Source: an uncultured Chiayiivirga sp.
GTDB lineage: Bacteria > Pseudomonadota > Gammaproteobacteria > Xanthomonadales > Xanthomonadaceae
Length of the DNA stretch: 64,000 bases
NCBI GenBank assembly: GCA_934525595.1
Contig: CAKSZJ010000012.1
Location: forward strand, 28,269-92,268
Direction: 5' to 3'
Within the stretch, counting starts at the first letter, position 1. Every line of letters starts with the position of its first letter. The notes beneath the pieces were generated by a model. That model worked only from the letters and a program-made list of their open reading frames with translations. It was not told the origin of the DNA and made no database searches. Below are positions 35,078-43,726 of this stretch, in pieces. Position numbers and translations under genes: made by a program.

Positions 35078-36325
35078 TCAGTACGCCGCCACCAGCGGCG
35101 CCAGGTGGCGGTAGCTGGCGTCCAGCGCCTCCTGCCAGCCTTCCACGTGATGGTAGAGCTCGACCGAGCCGTAGCCCGAGAATCCGCCTTCCACCAGCGC
35201 CCGGAAGCTGCCGGCAAGATCCAGCGTGCCCTCACCGGGGATTTCGTGGAAGTGCACGACGCCCGTGAGCGTATTGGCAACCATCGCGTCCACGCGCGGC
35301 GGATTCTTCGCGCCGCGCAGGTAGCCGACCACCGGGCGGGCGCGTTCGAGCACGTCGTAGCTCAGGCCAGGCAGGGAGATCAGGTAGGTGAAGATCTCGT
35401 CGTCCAGCGGCGAGCGTCCGGCATACAGGCTGGAATACTCCACCACCTGGAGATCCTTCTTCACCCCGGCGCGATCGAGCAGGGTTTCGATGCGCCGGGC
35501 GCGCGCCGCGGTGGGCGCCTCCTCGCGGAAGTGGATCGGGTGATCGCGATCCAGCAGCAGGAAATCGGCGGTGTCCTCGAAGTGCACCAGCACGCTGGCG
35601 AAATCCAGGTCCGGCGCAAGCGTTTCACGGTCGTGCACGATCTTGAGGTTGTAGCCCTCGCGCGCGTCGGAAATGTGCAGATAGCGTGCCTGCGGCGCGG
35701 CGGCGCGCAGCGCGTCGATGTAGTTCTTCTCCGAGCAGTAGGCGTGGCAGATGTCGATGTGCAGCTTGAACTTCGGCGAGTTCACCTGCTCCAGCAGCGC
35801 CAGGCCCTGCGCCATGGTCTCGATGTACATGCCCGGCTCCGGCTCGATCAGGAGCGTCATGTCCTCGTCGTCGCGGATCTCCCGCAGGCACTGCTGGATC
35901 GATTCGGCCAGCAGCTCGCCCGGATCGACGCCAGGGTTGGCGACGTGGTCGTCGCGCAGGAAGCCGCTGCCGAAGGTAACCAGGTTGACGCCCAGCTTGC
36001 GGGCCACGTGGATGCCGCGCTTGACCAGATCGATGCGGCGCATGCGCGCGGCCTTTTCCAGCGCCATCAGGGAGGGCTCGTGCGGGCGGTGCGGATCGAA
36101 GAAATGCGAGGCGGTGGCCACGCAGGCGGCCTTCACCCGGCGCGCCTCCAGGCGCTTGCGCACCGCGTCCAGATACCCGTCATCGATGTCGAAGGGATTG
36201 AACTGATCGCGGTGGAACGAGATTTCGACGCCCTCGTAGCCGGCGCGATCCACCGCGTCGATGGCATCGAGGAAGTCGAGGTTGGTCAGTCCGAACGTGC
36301 TGTAGCTGAGCCGGATCGCACCCAT
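35078..36325 (-). CDS. eboE: TIM-barrel sugar-phosphate isomerase/epimerase-like protein, EboE type
   Basis: A 415-residue protein of the xylose-isomerase-like TIM-barrel superfamily. It starts MGAIRLSYSTFGLTNLDFLD. Metal-site-like segments are ISFHRDQFN, LLIEPEPGMY, KLHIDICHAYCSEKN and RYLHISDAREGYN, with a late VVEYSS and GSVELYHHVEG. The chain is longer than most isomerases of this fold because of extra segments in the second half. EboE of ebo clusters (annotated as a metabolite traffic protein) has this size and fold. It is the first gene of the five-gene operon. The 196 bases upstream should hold its promoter. The reaction is unknown. Confidence 0.75.
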   Translation of the reverse strand: MGAIRLSYSTFGLTNLDFLDAIDAVDRAGYEGVEISFHRDQFNPFDIDDGYLDAVRKRLEARRVKAACVATASHFFDPHRPHEPSLMALEKAARMRRIDLVKRGIHVARKLGVNLVTFGSGFLRDDHVANPGVDPGELLAESIQQCLREIRDDEDMTLLIEPEPGMYIETMAQGLALLEQVNSPKFKLHIDICHAYCSEKNYIDALRAAAPQARYLHISDAREGYNLKIVHDRETLAPDLDFASVLVHFEDTADFLLLDRDHPIHFREEAPTAARARRIETLLDRAGVKKDLQVVEYSSLYAGRSPLDDEIFTYLISLPGLSYDVLERARPVVGYLRGAKNPPRVDAMVANTLTGVVHFHEIPGEGTLDLAGSFRALVEGGFSGYGSVELYHHVEGWQEALDASYRHLAPLVAAY

Positions 36326-36521
36326 GGCTGGCCTCCGGGAATGAAAAGCATTGCATTCTACCCCGTTCCGCCGAGGCGAGGCATCGCTGCCGGCACGCCT
36401 CGTCGGAACGGTTCCGGCCCCGCGGGCACCGTGGAAGCCCTGCGCCGCGCCTTGTCGGTCGAACGCCGGATGGCGGGTCAGCCCGCCACCATGAAATCAA
36501 CCACTTGCGTGACAGTCAGGC

Positions 36522-37460
36522 TCAGATCAGCTTGATCTCGCGCAGGCGCTCTTCCAGATACCCCTGCGCGGTGATGGGCTCGGGGTAGCGGTTCGGATTG
36601 TCCGGCGTGATGCAGGAAGGCAGCGCGTCGATCAGGAAATCCGGATTGGGATGCAGGAAGAAGGGCACCGAATAGCGCGGCGCGCGCGCCCCGTCGCCCG
36701 GAGGATTGACCACGCGGTGGGTGGTGGAAGGATAGACGTGATTGGTCAGCCGCTGCAGCATGTCGCCGATATTCACCACGATCGTGTCGGCATCTGCCGT
36801 GAATGGCACCCATTCGCCCTGCCGGGAGAGCACTTCGAGGCCTTCCGCACTGGCGCCGACCAGAAGCGTGATGAGGTTGATGTCCTCGTGCGCGCCTGCA
36901 CGCACGTTCGGGATGTCGTCGGCGGTGATGGGCGGGTAGTGGATCGGACGCAGGATCGAGTTGCCTGCGTTGGTCTTGTCGGCGAACCAGTCCTGCGGCA
37001 GGCCGATGTGCAGGGCCAGCGCCGACAGGACGCGCGATCCGAGGTCATCGAGCGCGCGGTAGAGCGCCAGTGCGTGCTCCTTGAATCCCGGCACTTCGGC
37101 CGGCCAGAGGTTGTCGGCCATCACCGCGCGGTAGCGGCTGTCGGCCGCCAGCTCGCGGCCGACGTGCCAGAACTCCTTGAGGTCGTAGTGGCTGGAGCCC
37201 TTGGCCGTTTCCACGCCGAAGGGAGTGTAGCCGCGCGCGCCGCCGCCGCCGGGGACGTGGTAGCTGCGCTTGACCGCATCGGGCAGCGCGAAGAAGGCGC
37301 GAAAGGCCGCGTAGGCCGAATCGATCAGCGCCTGCGGGATGCCGTGATGGCGGATGCCGGCAAAGCCCCACTCGCGGTACGCCGCCCCCAGTTCGGCGAC
37401 GAAGGCATCGCGTTCGGTATCGAATCGACGGATGTCGAGGGTGGGAATGCGGGTCGTCAT
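36522..37460 (-). CDS. Isopenicillin N synthase family 2-oxoglutarate/Fe(II) dioxygenase
   Basis: A 312-residue non-haem iron oxygenase. The facial triad is visible as H191 and D193 (GAHEDINLITLLVG) and H248 (STTHRVVNPP). The R-x-S pair that binds the 2-oxoglutarate carboxylate follows (R262 and S264, PRYSVPFF). The N-terminal domain (WGFAGIRHHGIP) is that of the isopenicillin N synthase family. Such enzymes hydroxylate, desaturate or close rings in small-molecule pathways. It lies 196 bases upstream of the eboE-like gene and on the same strand, so it may be part of the pathway or stand alone. Substrate cannot be inferred. Confidence 0.88.
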   Translation of the reverse strand: MTTRIPTLDIRRFDTERDAFVAELGAAYREWGFAGIRHHGIPQALIDSAYAAFRAFFALPDAVKRSYHVPGGGGARGYTPFGVETAKGSSHYDLKEFWHVGRELAADSRYRAVMADNLWPAEVPGFKEHALALYRALDDLGSRVLSALALHIGLPQDWFADKTNAGNSILRPIHYPPITADDIPNVRAGAHEDINLITLLVGASAEGLEVLSRQGEWVPFTADADTIVVNIGDMLQRLTNHVYPSTTHRVVNPPGDGARAPRYSVPFFLHPNPDFLIDALPSCITPDNPNRYPEPITAQGYLEERLREIKLI

Positions 37461-37570
37461 GGCGCAAGCCTGGGCGGTGGTGGAAAGGCGGCAAGCATAG
37501 ACTGTTTGGCATCATCGGGCCGACGCGGCGACCGGACTGCGGGCCCGGTCATGCCGGGCCACGACTGTTC

Positions 37571-38914
37571 TCAGGCGGCTGCCGCCACGGCCGCGGCGAG
37601 GGCATCGAGGACCTCGTCCATCAGCGCGACGTCATCGGCTTCGACCGTCACGCGGATGACGGGCTCGGTGCCGGACGGGCGCAGGAAGGCGCGCCCGCGC
37701 CCGGCCACGGCGCGTTCGGCGACGTCCAGCGCGGCGCGCACGCCGTCCGAATCGACGATCCGGCGCGCGTCACCGGCCAGGCGCAGATTGACGGTGCGCT
37801 GCGGCAGCGGCCGGTAGTCGGCCAGGGCTTCTTCCAGCGACAGCCCGCGCCGCGACAGCACTTCCAGCACCTGCAGCGCGCTGACGATGGCATCGCCCGT
37901 GCTGGCGCGATCGAGGCAGAGGATGTGGCCGGAGGCTTCGCCGCCCAGCACGCCGCCCTGCTCGACCAGCGCGCGGTGCACGTGACGGTCGCCCACGCGG
38001 GTGCGCACGAAGCCGATGCCGCGCGCCGCCAGGCCCTGTTCCAGCGCGTAGTTGGTCATCAGGGTGCCGGCCACCGGCCCGCGCAGGCGGCCGCTCTGCT
38101 GCCAGTCGCAGGCCAGGATGTGGATCAGCGCGTCGCCGTCCACCACCCGCCCGGCGCTGTCGGTGAAGGTCACCCGGTCGCCGTCGCCATCGAACGCGAT
38201 ACCGAGCGTGGCACCGCTCTCGCGCACCCGCGCGGCGAGGGCTTCGGGATGGGTGGAACCGACGCCGCGATTGATGTTGAGCCCGTCGGGCGCGATCCCG
38301 ATGGCGTCGACCCGCGCGCCCAGTTCGGTGAACACGCGCGGGCCGATCTGGTAGTTGGCCCCGTGCGCGCAGTCCAGCGCCAGATGCCAGCCTTCCAGGG
38401 TGAAATCCAGCGGCACCGTGGACTTGCAGAACTCGGCATAGCGCGTGGCGGCGTCGGCAATGCGCAGCGCCTTGCCGAGGGTTTCCGAGGGCACGGTGGA
38501 AAACGGCGCGTCCAGCTCGGCCTCGATCGCAAGCTCGGTAGCGTCGTCGAGCTTCTCGCCGCGTTCGGAAAAGAACTTGATGCCGTTGTCGTGATGCGGA
38601 TTGTGCGAAGCACTGATGACGATTCCGGCATCGGCGCGCAGCGAGTGGGTCAGGTAGGCCACGCCGGGCGTCGGCATCGGGCCGAGCAGCCGCACGTCGG
38701 CGCCCGCCGCCACCAGACCGGCCTGCAGCGCGGACTCGAACATGTAGCCGGAAATGCGCGTGTCCTTGCCGATCACCACCACCGGTCGGCGCCCGTCGCG
38801 CGCCAGCGCGCGTCCGGCGGCCCAGCCGAGCTTGAGGACGAAGTCGGCCGAGATGGCGCCTTCGCCGACGCGTCCGCGGATGCCGTCGGTCCCGAAGTGG
38901 CGCCGCTCGTCCAT
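37571..38914 (-). CDS. glmM: Phosphoglucosamine mutase
   Basis: A 447-residue enzyme that converts glucosamine 6-phosphate to glucosamine 1-phosphate for peptidoglycan and lipopolysaccharide. It starts [20 protein letters not shown]. The phosphoserine lies in [17 protein letters not shown] (Ser103). The metal loop is [11 protein letters not shown], the sugar loop GGEASGHIL, and the phosphate-binding loop [12 protein letters not shown]. The gene is 11 bases downstream of accD on the same strand. In related genomes glmM is followed by tpiA. Here the dioxygenase and ebo-like genes come between, so this is probably an insertion point. Confidence 0.97.
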   Translation of the reverse strand: MDERRHFGTDGIRGRVGEGAISADFVLKLGWAAGRALARDGRRPVVVIGKDTRISGYMFESALQAGLVAAGADVRLLGPMPTPGVAYLTHSLRADAGIVISASHNPHHDNGIKFFSERGEKLDDATELAIEAELDAPFSTVPSETLGKALRIADAATRYAEFCKSTVPLDFTLEGWHLALDCAHGANYQIGPRVFTELGARVDAIGIAPDGLNINRGVGSTHPEALAARVRESGATLGIAFDGDGDRVTFTDSAGRVVDGDALIHILACDWQQSGRLRGPVAGTLMTNYALEQGLAARGIGFVRTRVGDRHVHRALVEQGGVLGGEASGHILCLDRASTGDAIVSALQVLEVLSRRGLSLEEALADYRPLPQRTVNLRLAGDARRIVDSDGVRAALDVAERAVAGRGRAFLRPSGTEPVIRVTVEADDVALMDEVLDALAAAVAAAA

Positions 38915-38925
38915 GCCGCGAGCCC

Positions 38926-39804
38926 TCAGGCCGCCGCGGGCGTGGGCGGCGGCTGGCGCATCAGCAGCGCCAGCAGCGAAGCCAGGGTGTCACGCGCCTC
39001 GCGGCGATCGACGATGGCGTCGATGGCGCCATGCTCGAGCAGGAACTCGCTGCGCTGGAAGCCCTGCGGCAGGGTTTCACGCACGGTCTGCTCGATCACG
39101 CGCGGGCCGGCAAAACCGATCAGGGCGCGCGGCTCGGCAAGGTTGAGGTCGCCCAGCATGCCCAGGCTGGCTGAAACGCCGCCGGTCGTCGGGTGGGTCA
39201 GGAAGGACACATAGGGCAGCCCCGCCTCGCGCAGGCGCGCCAGCGCGGCGGAGGTCTTGGCCATCTGCATCAGCGAAAAAAGCCCTTCCTGCATCCGCGC
39301 GCCGCCGGTGGCGGAAAAACACACGAACGGGGTGCGATGCGCGAGCGCGTACTCGGCCGCGCGGGTGAATTTCTCGCCTACCACCGAGCCCATCGAACCG
39401 CCCATGTAGCGGAACTCGAAGGCGCAGGCGGTGAGCGGGCGACCCTTGAGCTGGCCGTGCATGGACAGCAGCGCATCCTTCTCGCCGCTCTGCTTCTGCG
39501 CCGCGCGAATCCGGTCCGCATAGCGCTTGGAATCGCGGAAGCGCAGCGCATCCACCGGCTCCAGTCCGGCGTCCATCTCCTGAAGGGTGCCCGGGTCGAA
39601 CAGGGCTTCGAGGCGGTCGCGCGCGGCGATCGCCATGTGATGGCCGCACTTGGGGCAGACGTACAGATTGCGCTCCAGCTCCGGCTTGTAGAGCACGGCG
39701 GCGCAGCTGTCGCACTTTTCCCACAGGCCTTCCGGCACCGAGCCGGTCTTCTTCGTTCCTTCGGTGCGGATGCGCGCGGGCATCAATTTCTGGAGCCAAC
39801 TCAT
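38926..39804 (-). CDS. accD: Acetyl-CoA carboxylase carboxyltransferase subunit beta
   Basis: A 292-residue subunit that forms malonyl-CoA with AccA in fatty acid synthesis. The N-terminal zinc ribbon has four cysteines at residues 31, 34, 50 and 53 ([12 protein letters not shown] and VCPKCGHH). The crotonase-like core has [36 protein letters not shown] and [33 protein letters not shown] is a family signature. It starts [15 protein letters not shown], divergent from the beta-helix gene, with 200 bases between. The protein is complete and normal. Confidence 0.97.
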   Translation of the reverse strand: MSWLQKLMPARIRTEGTKKTGSVPEGLWEKCDSCAAVLYKPELERNLYVCPKCGHHMAIAARDRLEALFDPGTLQEMDAGLEPVDALRFRDSKRYADRIRAAQKQSGEKDALLSMHGQLKGRPLTACAFEFRYMGGSMGSVVGEKFTRAAEYALAHRTPFVCFSATGGARMQEGLFSLMQMAKTSAALARLREAGLPYVSFLTHPTTGGVSASLGMLGDLNLAEPRALIGFAGPRVIEQTVRETLPQGFQRSEFLLEHGAIDAIVDRREARDTLASLLALLMRQPPPTPAAA

Positions 39805-40004
39805 CGGTCGGTGTCGTCGCGAACAAAGCCGCTAGTGTAGTGCCAGCCCGACGCCGGGCGCATGATGCGCTGCGGCTGCGGTGAATTGCCGAACCAGGCA
39901 CCCGCGCGCCGTGGCCTCCATCGGCGCGTTTTCGCGTAGTTGCGATATCGGGCGCGGCGCGGAACGCCGGCTGTCCGTCCGACCCTTTCACGGAACGCTT
40001 GCCG

Positions 40005-41567
40005 ATGGCCCTCCGCCGCCTGTTCGCACTGGCCCTGATCATCGCCTCTCCCTGCGGCGCGGCGCAGGTTCCCGACTGCACCCACACCGGCGCGGGCACG
40101 CTCTTCGAGGTCGGTCCGGGACAGGCTTACGCCAGCATCGGCGCGGTGCCGTGGGAGGCGCTCAACGCCGGCGACACCGTGCGCATCCACTGGCGTGCGG
40201 CCCCGTACCGCGAAAAAATCCTGTTGCGACGCCAGGGCACGGCCGCCCAGCCCATCACGGTGTGCGGCGTGCGCGGGTCGGGCGGCGAGCGGCCGGTGCT
40301 CGACGGCGAAAACGCCACCACGCGCGCCACGATGGGCTACCGCGTCGTGGCCACCGAGCCGCGCGGCCTGATCCATGTGAGCTGGGGCGCGGGCGATGCG
40401 TGGGGCTTCAAACCGCGGCATCTGCTCATCCAGGGCCTGCACATCCGCCACGCCTTCCACGAATACGCGTTCAGCGCCAGCGACGGCAGCGCCGCGACCT
40501 ACTCGGCCAACGCCGCCGGCATCTTCGTCGAGCGCGGCGAGCACATCGTGGTGAGCGACGTGGTGCTGGAAGGCAACGGCAACGGATTTTTCGTCGCCTC
40601 GGGAGATTCGGAGGAAATGCTCTCGCGCGACGTCCGCATCGAGTTCTCCGAGCTTTACGGCAATGGCACCGTCAGCGTGTCCAACGACCGCCACCACAAC
40701 CTCTACACCGAGGCGGTGGGCATGACGATCCAGTTCAACCGCTTCGGCCCGCTGCGCGCCGGCTCGTCCGGCGGCAACCTCAAGGACCGCTCCACCGGCA
40801 CCGTGGTGCGCTACAACCTCATCGACGGCGGCGCGCGCAGCATCGATCTGGTGGAAGCGCAGGAAAGCTGGCCGATGGTGCAGGCGCTGCCCGAATACCG
40901 GCGCAGCTTCGTCTACGGCAACCTCATCGTCAGCGATCCGGAAGGGCCGGGCAATCTGGTGCACTACGGCGGCGACAGCGGCTGCTACATCAACGGCCAG
41001 TACGATCCCACCCTCGCCTGCTACCGCAAGGGCACGCTGCACTTCTTCCACAACACCGTTGTCGTGCGCGCCGACCAGTCCGCGCGCTGGCGCAGCATCC
41101 TGTTCGACGTTTCCACCAACGACGAACGCGTGGACGCGCGCAACAACCTGGTGTTCCTGCGCGCCTGGACGCCGAGCGCGGTGCCGACGAACCTGTCCTG
41201 GATGCACCAGTACGGGCTGCTCGACCTGGGCGCGAACTGGGCCTCGCCCACGCTGACCCCGTGGCGCGACAACACCACGCCACAGGGCGCGATTTCCGGC
41301 CTCGGGAGCGTGCTGACCAACGCCGCCAACGCGCCGGGCTTCGTCGACGAGGCGGGCACGGACTTCAGACTCGCGTTCAGCAGCGATGCGGTGGACGCAG
41401 GCATGGCCCTGCATCCCGAGGTGATCGCGCAGGGGCACACCGTGAATGCGCAGTACCTGGCCCACGCCGCCGGCCAGCCGCGGCCCGACGACGGCGCGCC
41501 GGATCTGGGCGCGTTCGAGTACGACGGCGGCCTGTTCGCCGATGGCTTCGAGGTGTTTTCGCCGTGA
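40005..41567 (+). CDS. Secreted parallel beta-helix protein with C-terminal LFADGFE tail (copy 1)
   Basis: A 520-residue protein with a signal peptide (LRRLFALALIIASPCGAA) and a right-handed beta-helix body of the polysaccharide-lyase type. Repeated rungs such as VRIHWRAAPYREKILLRRQG, HLLIQGLHIRHAFHEYAF and VRIEFSELYGNGTVSVSN are seen. The end DLGAFEYDGGLFADGFEVF contains the tail LFADGFE, shared with two other secreted proteins of this window. I cannot assign an enzymatic activity, and catalytic residues of known lyases were not found. Start ATG 40005 is preferred over TTG 39999. The stop overlaps the GTG start of the next gene, a protein of exactly the same length. Confidence 0.75.
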   Translation: MALRRLFALALIIASPCGAAQVPDCTHTGAGTLFEVGPGQAYASIGAVPWEALNAGDTVRIHWRAAPYREKILLRRQGTAAQPITVCGVRGSGGERPVLDGENATTRATMGYRVVATEPRGLIHVSWGAGDAWGFKPRHLLIQGLHIRHAFHEYAFSASDGSAATYSANAAGIFVERGEHIVVSDVVLEGNGNGFFVASGDSEEMLSRDVRIEFSELYGNGTVSVSNDRHHNLYTEAVGMTIQFNRFGPLRAGSSGGNLKDRSTGTVVRYNLIDGGARSIDLVEAQESWPMVQALPEYRRSFVYGNLIVSDPEGPGNLVHYGGDSGCYINGQYDPTLACYRKGTLHFFHNTVVVRADQSARWRSILFDVSTNDERVDARNNLVFLRAWTPSAVPTNLSWMHQYGLLDLGANWASPTLTPWRDNTTPQGAISGLGSVLTNAANAPGFVDEAGTDFRLAFSSDAVDAGMALHPEVIAQGHTVNAQYLAHAAGQPRPDDGAPDLGAFEYDGGLFADGFEVFSP

Positions 41568-43126
41568 CCTTCGCTCATCGCTCCACCGCCATCGCGCTGA
41601 TCCTTGTCGCCCTGCCCTGCGCTGCGGCCGGCCCGGGTCCGGTCGGGCACGACAATGGCCAGCACCACGCCTGCACCGGGTTCCTCGCCTCCCAGCCGGC
41701 GGTGATCTGCGTACGCGCCGGCGCGGCGGGCGGCAGCGGCACCGCGGTCGCGCCACTGGCCACGATCTCCGCCGCGATCGCGGGCGCCAAGGCGGGCGAC
41801 GTGGTGCAGGTGGCGGCGGGCCACTACGCCGAGAACGTAGCGCTCGGCAGCTTCGGCGCGCCCAGCGGCACGCACCTCGTCCTGCTCGGCGGATTCAGCC
41901 CCGGCTTTTCCGCGCGCGACGCCAGCCAGCACGTGTCCCTGATCGACGGCGGCCTCGCCAATCCCGCCGTGCAGCTGCACCTGGATTCGGACCAGCGCAC
42001 CGTGCTCGACGGCTTCACCCTCACCCGAGGGCGCGGTCTGGGCAACGACTGGTCCAACGGCGGCGGCCACGGCGGCGGCGTCCACGCCAGCCTGGACGGC
42101 GACGGGGAGATCGTGATTTCGCACAACCTCATCCACGGCAACTCCAGCAATCATCACACCAGCGCCGATTCGCGCGGCGGCGGCATCCACACCCATGCGC
42201 AGAGCTGGGGCAGCGCCACCGGAACAATTCGGATCGAGCACAACACCGTGCGCGACAACCAGGCCGGCAAAGGCGCGGGCATCCACGTTTCCGGGCGTCA
42301 CGCCGAGCTGCGCCACAACCTGGTGGAAAACAACACCGGACACCACGATCACGGCGGCGGCCTCTACGTCGCCGCCAACGCGCTGTTGGCCGACAACATC
42401 GTGCGCGGCAACGCGATCGGTGCCACCCAGGGCTACGGCTGGGGCGGCGGGGTGCTGGTGGCGGGCACCGACGCGGAGCTTCACGGCAACCTCATCACCG
42501 GAAACCACGCCCCGACCGCTGGCTCGGGAGTGTTCTGGGACGAGGGCGCGACCGGCACGATGCGCAACGACCTCGTCCACCACAACCTGTGCCCGAGCGG
42601 CAGCCGTTCGGCCGCGGCGATCTACATCGACGGCGGGCCGGGCGGGCCGTCGCAGGTGAACATCGAGAGTATTACCGTGGCCGATCACCTCTGCCCCGGC
42701 ACGGTGCCCGACGGCGCCGCCGTGGTGGTCGAGGGCGGCTCTCAGATCACGGTTCGCAACGCGATCTTCCGCGGCAACAGCCGCGACTTCGCCACGCTCT
42801 CGGGCGGCAGCCTCGCCATCGCCTGGTCGATCACGCAGTATCCGGGCACAGGCACCTTCCAGGCCGATCCCCTGTTCGCCGACGCCAGCGGCGGCGACTA
42901 CCACCTGCGCTCGACAGCCGGCCGCTTCACCCCGGGCGGCTGGGTGATGGATCCCGCCACCAGCCCGGCCATCGATGCCGGCGATCCAGGCTCCGACCAC
43001 GCGCAGGAAACCCAGCCCAACGGCGGACGCATCAATCTCGGTGCCTACGGCAACACCCCCCAGGCGAGCCGCAGCCCCGGCACCGACCGGCTCTTCGGCG
43101 ACGGCTTCGAGGCGAGCGTTCGGTGA
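41564..43126 (+). CDS. Secreted parallel beta-helix protein with C-terminal LFGDGFE tail (copy 2)
   Basis: A 520-residue protein starting at GTG, which overlaps the previous stop (GTGA). It has a signal peptide (HRSTAIALILVALPCAAA) and then the Asx/Gly-rich rungs of a beta-helix: GDVVQVAAGHYAENVALGSF, VLDGFTLTRGRGLGNDWSNG, RIEHNTVRDNQAGKGAGIHV and AELHGNLITGNHAPTAGSGV. The body resembles proteins with repeated right-handed beta-helix domains (DUF1565-like start). It ends GTDRLFGDGFEASVR. Despite equal length and shared tail it is clearly diverged from copy 1. Both may be secreted polysaccharide- or surface-binding proteins made from one transcript. Confidence 0.78.
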   Translation: MTFAHRSTAIALILVALPCAAAGPGPVGHDNGQHHACTGFLASQPAVICVRAGAAGGSGTAVAPLATISAAIAGAKAGDVVQVAAGHYAENVALGSFGAPSGTHLVLLGGFSPGFSARDASQHVSLIDGGLANPAVQLHLDSDQRTVLDGFTLTRGRGLGNDWSNGGGHGGGVHASLDGDGEIVISHNLIHGNSSNHHTSADSRGGGIHTHAQSWGSATGTIRIEHNTVRDNQAGKGAGIHVSGRHAELRHNLVENNTGHHDHGGGLYVAANALLADNIVRGNAIGATQGYGWGGGVLVAGTDAELHGNLITGNHAPTAGSGVFWDEGATGTMRNDLVHHNLCPSGSRSAAAIYIDGGPGGPSQVNIESITVADHLCPGTVPDGAAVVVEGGSQITVRNAIFRGNSRDFATLSGGSLAIAWSITQYPGTGTFQADPLFADASGGDYHLRSTAGRFTPGGWVMDPATSPAIDAGDPGSDHAQETQPNGGRINLGAYGNTPQASRSPGTDRLFGDGFEASVR

Positions 43127-43131
43127 CGGCC

Positions 43132-43220
43132 TCGCGATCCGCGCCCGCGCGGCCATGGTTGCGATGACGGTAATCGCTATCCGAATCCGTGGTCGCGATC
43201 CGCGCCCGCGCGGCCATGGT
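43132..43220. repeat. 28-base direct repeat pair
   Basis: TCGCGATCCGCGCCC followed by GCGCGGCCATGGT occurs at 43132-43159 and again at 43193-43220, with 33 bases between. Each copy has inner symmetry (CCGCGC...GCGCGG, CCATGG). The pair lies between the convergent beta-helix and rimI genes, where REP-like or terminator elements are common. No third copy was noticed. Confidence 0.7.
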
Positions 43221-43237
43221 GGCAGGCGGATGCCGCT

Positions 43238-43726
43238 TCAGCGCGGCACCGAGTCCTCTGCCGGGAGCAGCTCCATCGCCATCACCAGCGCATCTTCGCG
43301 CCCCTTGTGCGCCGGGTAGTAGCCGGGGCGGCGGCCAATCTCGTTGAAGCCGATGGATTCATACAAATGCACGGCTGCGGGGTTTGACGGACGCACTTCC
43401 AGGAATATCCGCTCCACCCGATGCCAGCGCGCCGCGTCGATGAGGCGCAGGATCAGGTGACGACCGTGGCCGCGTCCCTGATGCCGCGGCGCGATGCAGA
43501 CGTTGAGGATGTGCGCCTCGCCGGCACCGACCGATAGCACGCCGTGGCCGATGATCTTCCCATCGCGCTCCAGCACCCAGCAGCCGTGACCGGACAACAG
43601 GCAGTCGCGGAAGATGCCCTGGGTCCAGGGAAACTCGTAGGCCGCCAGTTCATTCTGCATCACCGTCTCAAGGTCGGTGGTGCGCATCCCCCGCAGCATC
43701 GCGCCCGAAGATGCGACGACGCTCAT
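43238..43726 (-). CDS. rimI: Ribosomal-protein S18 alanine N-acetyltransferase RimI
   Basis: A 162-residue GNAT acetyltransferase. It starts MSVVASSGAMLRGMRTTDLE. The acetyl-CoA motif is RHQGRGHGRHLILRLI, and the RimI-specific elements YEFPWTQGIFRDCL, ILNVCIAPRHQ and FLEVRPSNPAAVHLYESIGF are present, ending YYPAHKGREDALVMAMEL. The start was placed at 43726 because the frame upstream overlaps the next gene, and the family begins here. Its ATG overlaps the stop of the gene before it (ATGA). Next to it lies a HolD-like gene, as holD-rimI in E. coli. Confidence 0.93.
   Translation of the reverse strand: MSVVASSGAMLRGMRTTDLETVMQNELAAYEFPWTQGIFRDCLLSGHGCWVLERDGKIIGHGVLSVGAGEAHILNVCIAPRHQGRGHGRHLILRLIDAARWHRVERIFLEVRPSNPAAVHLYESIGFNEIGRRPGYYPAHKGREDALVMAMELLPAEDSVPR

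Noticed and set aside
39801..43156. Long minus-strand frames opposite the two beta-helix genes.
   Set aside because: Their composition is that of antisense reading (runs of Val, Ala, His, Arg, Gly), and the plus strand has signal peptides and conserved tails.
43132..43220. A second, minimal CRISPR array.
   Set aside because: Only two copies exist. The unit differs from the I-F repeat, and it is rich in palindromes typical of REP-like elements.
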